A DNA stretch of 6,410 nt from the NCBI GenBank assembly GCA_007129225.1, contig SKVX01000410.1, positions 1 through 6,410 on the forward strand, given 5' to 3'. The notes beneath the pieces were generated by a model. The model did not search any database. It was not told the origin of the DNA and saw nothing but the letters and a program-made list of their open reading frames with translations. Shown here piece after piece: positions 5,781 to 6,410 of this stretch. Both the position numbers and the translations under genes were made by a program. Each line of letters begins with the position of its first letter. Position 1 is the first letter of the stretch. The DNA comes from Halomonas sp. (lineage in GTDB: Bacteria; Pseudomonadota; Gammaproteobacteria; Pseudomonadales; Halomonadaceae).

Positions 5781-6188
5781 ATGACCGACCTCGACGATGT
5801 GCCCGCTCCCCAGGGACAGCTGACGCTCAAGCTACTGGCTTCCCGCCAGGATACCAACCTGTATGGCGACATTCCCGGCGGTTGGCTGGTCAGCCACATG
5901 GATCAGGCCGCCGAGCTGGCAGCCGGTCGTGAAGCCGGTGGCCGTACCGCCACCGTGGCCGTCGAAGCCATGGACTTCCTGTGCCCGGTGCGGGTGGGCT
6001 CGACGGTCAATATCTTCACGGCCGTTCGTGAGATTGGCCATAGCTCGGTCAAGATCGACGTGGAAGTCTGGATCCGCCAGCCCCACGAACGTGATGGCGA
6101 CGAACTCCACAAGGTCACCGAGGCCCGCTTCGTGATGGTGGCACTGGACGACAAGGGACGGATCCGCGCTGTCCACCAGGGCGGCTGA
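5781..6188 (+). CDS. yciA: Acyl-CoA thioesterase, YciA-type hotdog fold
   Basis: The 135-aa product is a single hotdog domain that should hydrolyse acyl-CoA to free acid and CoA in the cytoplasm. It aligns with E. coli YciA (about 132 aa) from PQGQLTLKLLA (10-20) to the end: DTN at 24-26, GDIPGGWLVSHMD (29-41) with Asp41 at the position of the catalytic Asp, VAVEAMDFLCPVRVG (59-73), SSVKIDVEVW (88-97) and KVTEARFVMVALDDKGR (111-127). The loop reads GDIPGG, whereas the E. coli and Haemophilus proteins have GDIFGG, so Pro32 replaces a Phe. The ATG at 5781 is chosen because similarity begins soon after; the Shine-Dalgarno is weak. The frame is open upstream to 5643 but crosses the likely promoter. 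It is divergent from cysZ and ends 22 bases before a terminator hairpin. Substrate chain length cannot be told from sequence. Confidence 0.88.
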   Translation: MTDLDDVPAPQGQLTLKLLASRQDTNLYGDIPGGWLVSHMDQAAELAAGREAGGRTATVAVEAMDFLCPVRVGSTVNIFTAVREIGHSSVKIDVEVWIRQPHERDGDELHKVTEARFVMVALDDKGRIRAVHQGG

Positions 6189-6203
6189 GCCGGGCGGCAC
6201 ACC

Positions 6204-6236
6204 AAAAATGACAGGGGCGCCGTATGGCGCCCCTGT
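6204..6236 (-). terminator. Intrinsic terminator between convergent genes
   Basis: ACAGGGGCGCC (6211-6221) and GGCGCCCCTGT (6226-6236) form a perfect 11-bp GC-rich stem with a GTAT loop. On the minus strand the stem is followed within 2 bases by a run of five T (6208-6204), so it is a strong rho-independent terminator for the leftward gene ending at 6260. It lies 22 bases past the thioesterase stop too, but on the plus strand the T-run is poor (TTCAGCTTACT), so termination there should be weaker. Confidence 0.9.
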
Positions 6237-6259
6237 TCAGCTTACTCTGCCTTGTGCGA

Positions 6260-6410
6260 TCAGTCCCGGAGGGTATCGCGGGTCTTGAGATACTCGAATT
6301 CACCCACGTCATGGAACGGACGTACCAGGTTCTGGAAGGCCCGGTAGGACTCGTAGACCTTGGCGGAATCCGGGTCGTTCTCAACCTGATTCTGGATGAC
6401 CTGCTGAGAG
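6260..6410 (-). CDS. Partial gene, 3' end: probable TRAP-type solute-binding protein
   Basis: Only the last 49 codons are inside the window; the 5' part runs off the right edge. The tail contains DPDSAKVYESYRAFQNLVRP (residues 12-31 of the visible part) and ends EYLKTRDTLRD. An (N/D)DP-x2-AKV-x-ESY-x-AF pattern close to the C-terminus resembles the final helices of periplasmic solute-binding proteins of tripartite (TRAP, DctP-like) transporters. That match is from memory over a short stretch, so it is tentative. The reading frame itself is well supported by the clean stop followed 23 bases later by a strong terminator on the same strand. Membrane subunits of the transporter are not visible here. 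Confidence 0.6.
   Translation of the reverse strand, partial: SQQVIQNQVENDPDSAKVYESYRAFQNLVRPFHDVGEFEYLKTRDTLRD

Overview
The window looks like ordinary chromosomal DNA from a high-GC gammaproteobacterium. Protein similarities recalled from memory (Pseudomonas-type rubredoxin reductase, P. putida-type omega-amino acid transaminase, UbiC/UbiA, CysZ, YciA) and the rubB-ubiC-ubiA neighbourhood fit Halomonas or a related member of the Halomonadaceae or Pseudomonadales. That placement is an inference. Seven complete genes and one partial gene fill almost all of the sequence. I see no mobile element, CRISPR array, tRNA or rRNA, and no gap longer than about 185 bases.

Left part (1-2760): a rubredoxin-NAD(+) reductase gene (rubB, minus strand) is divergent from ubiC-ubiA (plus strand). 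UbiC makes 4-hydroxybenzoate from chorismate and UbiA prenylates it, the first two committed steps of ubiquinone synthesis. A 108-base divergent spacer holds an extended -10 promoter for ubiC, which together with a Shine-Dalgarno site favours a GTG start for ubiC.

Middle (2761-4274): an AT-rich 143-base promoter region with a small operator-like inverted repeat leads into a PLP-dependent class III transaminase of the beta-alanine:pyruvate (omega-amino acid:pyruvate) type. It stands alone here, without the semialdehyde dehydrogenase that often accompanies it.

Right part (4306-6410): on the minus strand lie cysZ (sulfate uptake membrane protein) and, 77 bases downstream of it, a secreted PCu(A)C-type copper chaperone, convergent with the transaminase. 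A 12-bp palindrome sits just upstream of the chaperone. Divergent from cysZ is a YciA-family acyl-CoA thioesterase whose upstream region carries repeated GCAAGG/CCTTGC half-sites. An 11-bp-stem terminator separates it from the 3' end of a convergent minus-strand gene, probably a TRAP-type solute-binding protein, that runs off the right edge.

The genes do not form one pathway. I found no previously undescribed system. The items worth a second look are regulatory motifs and small departures from family motifs.
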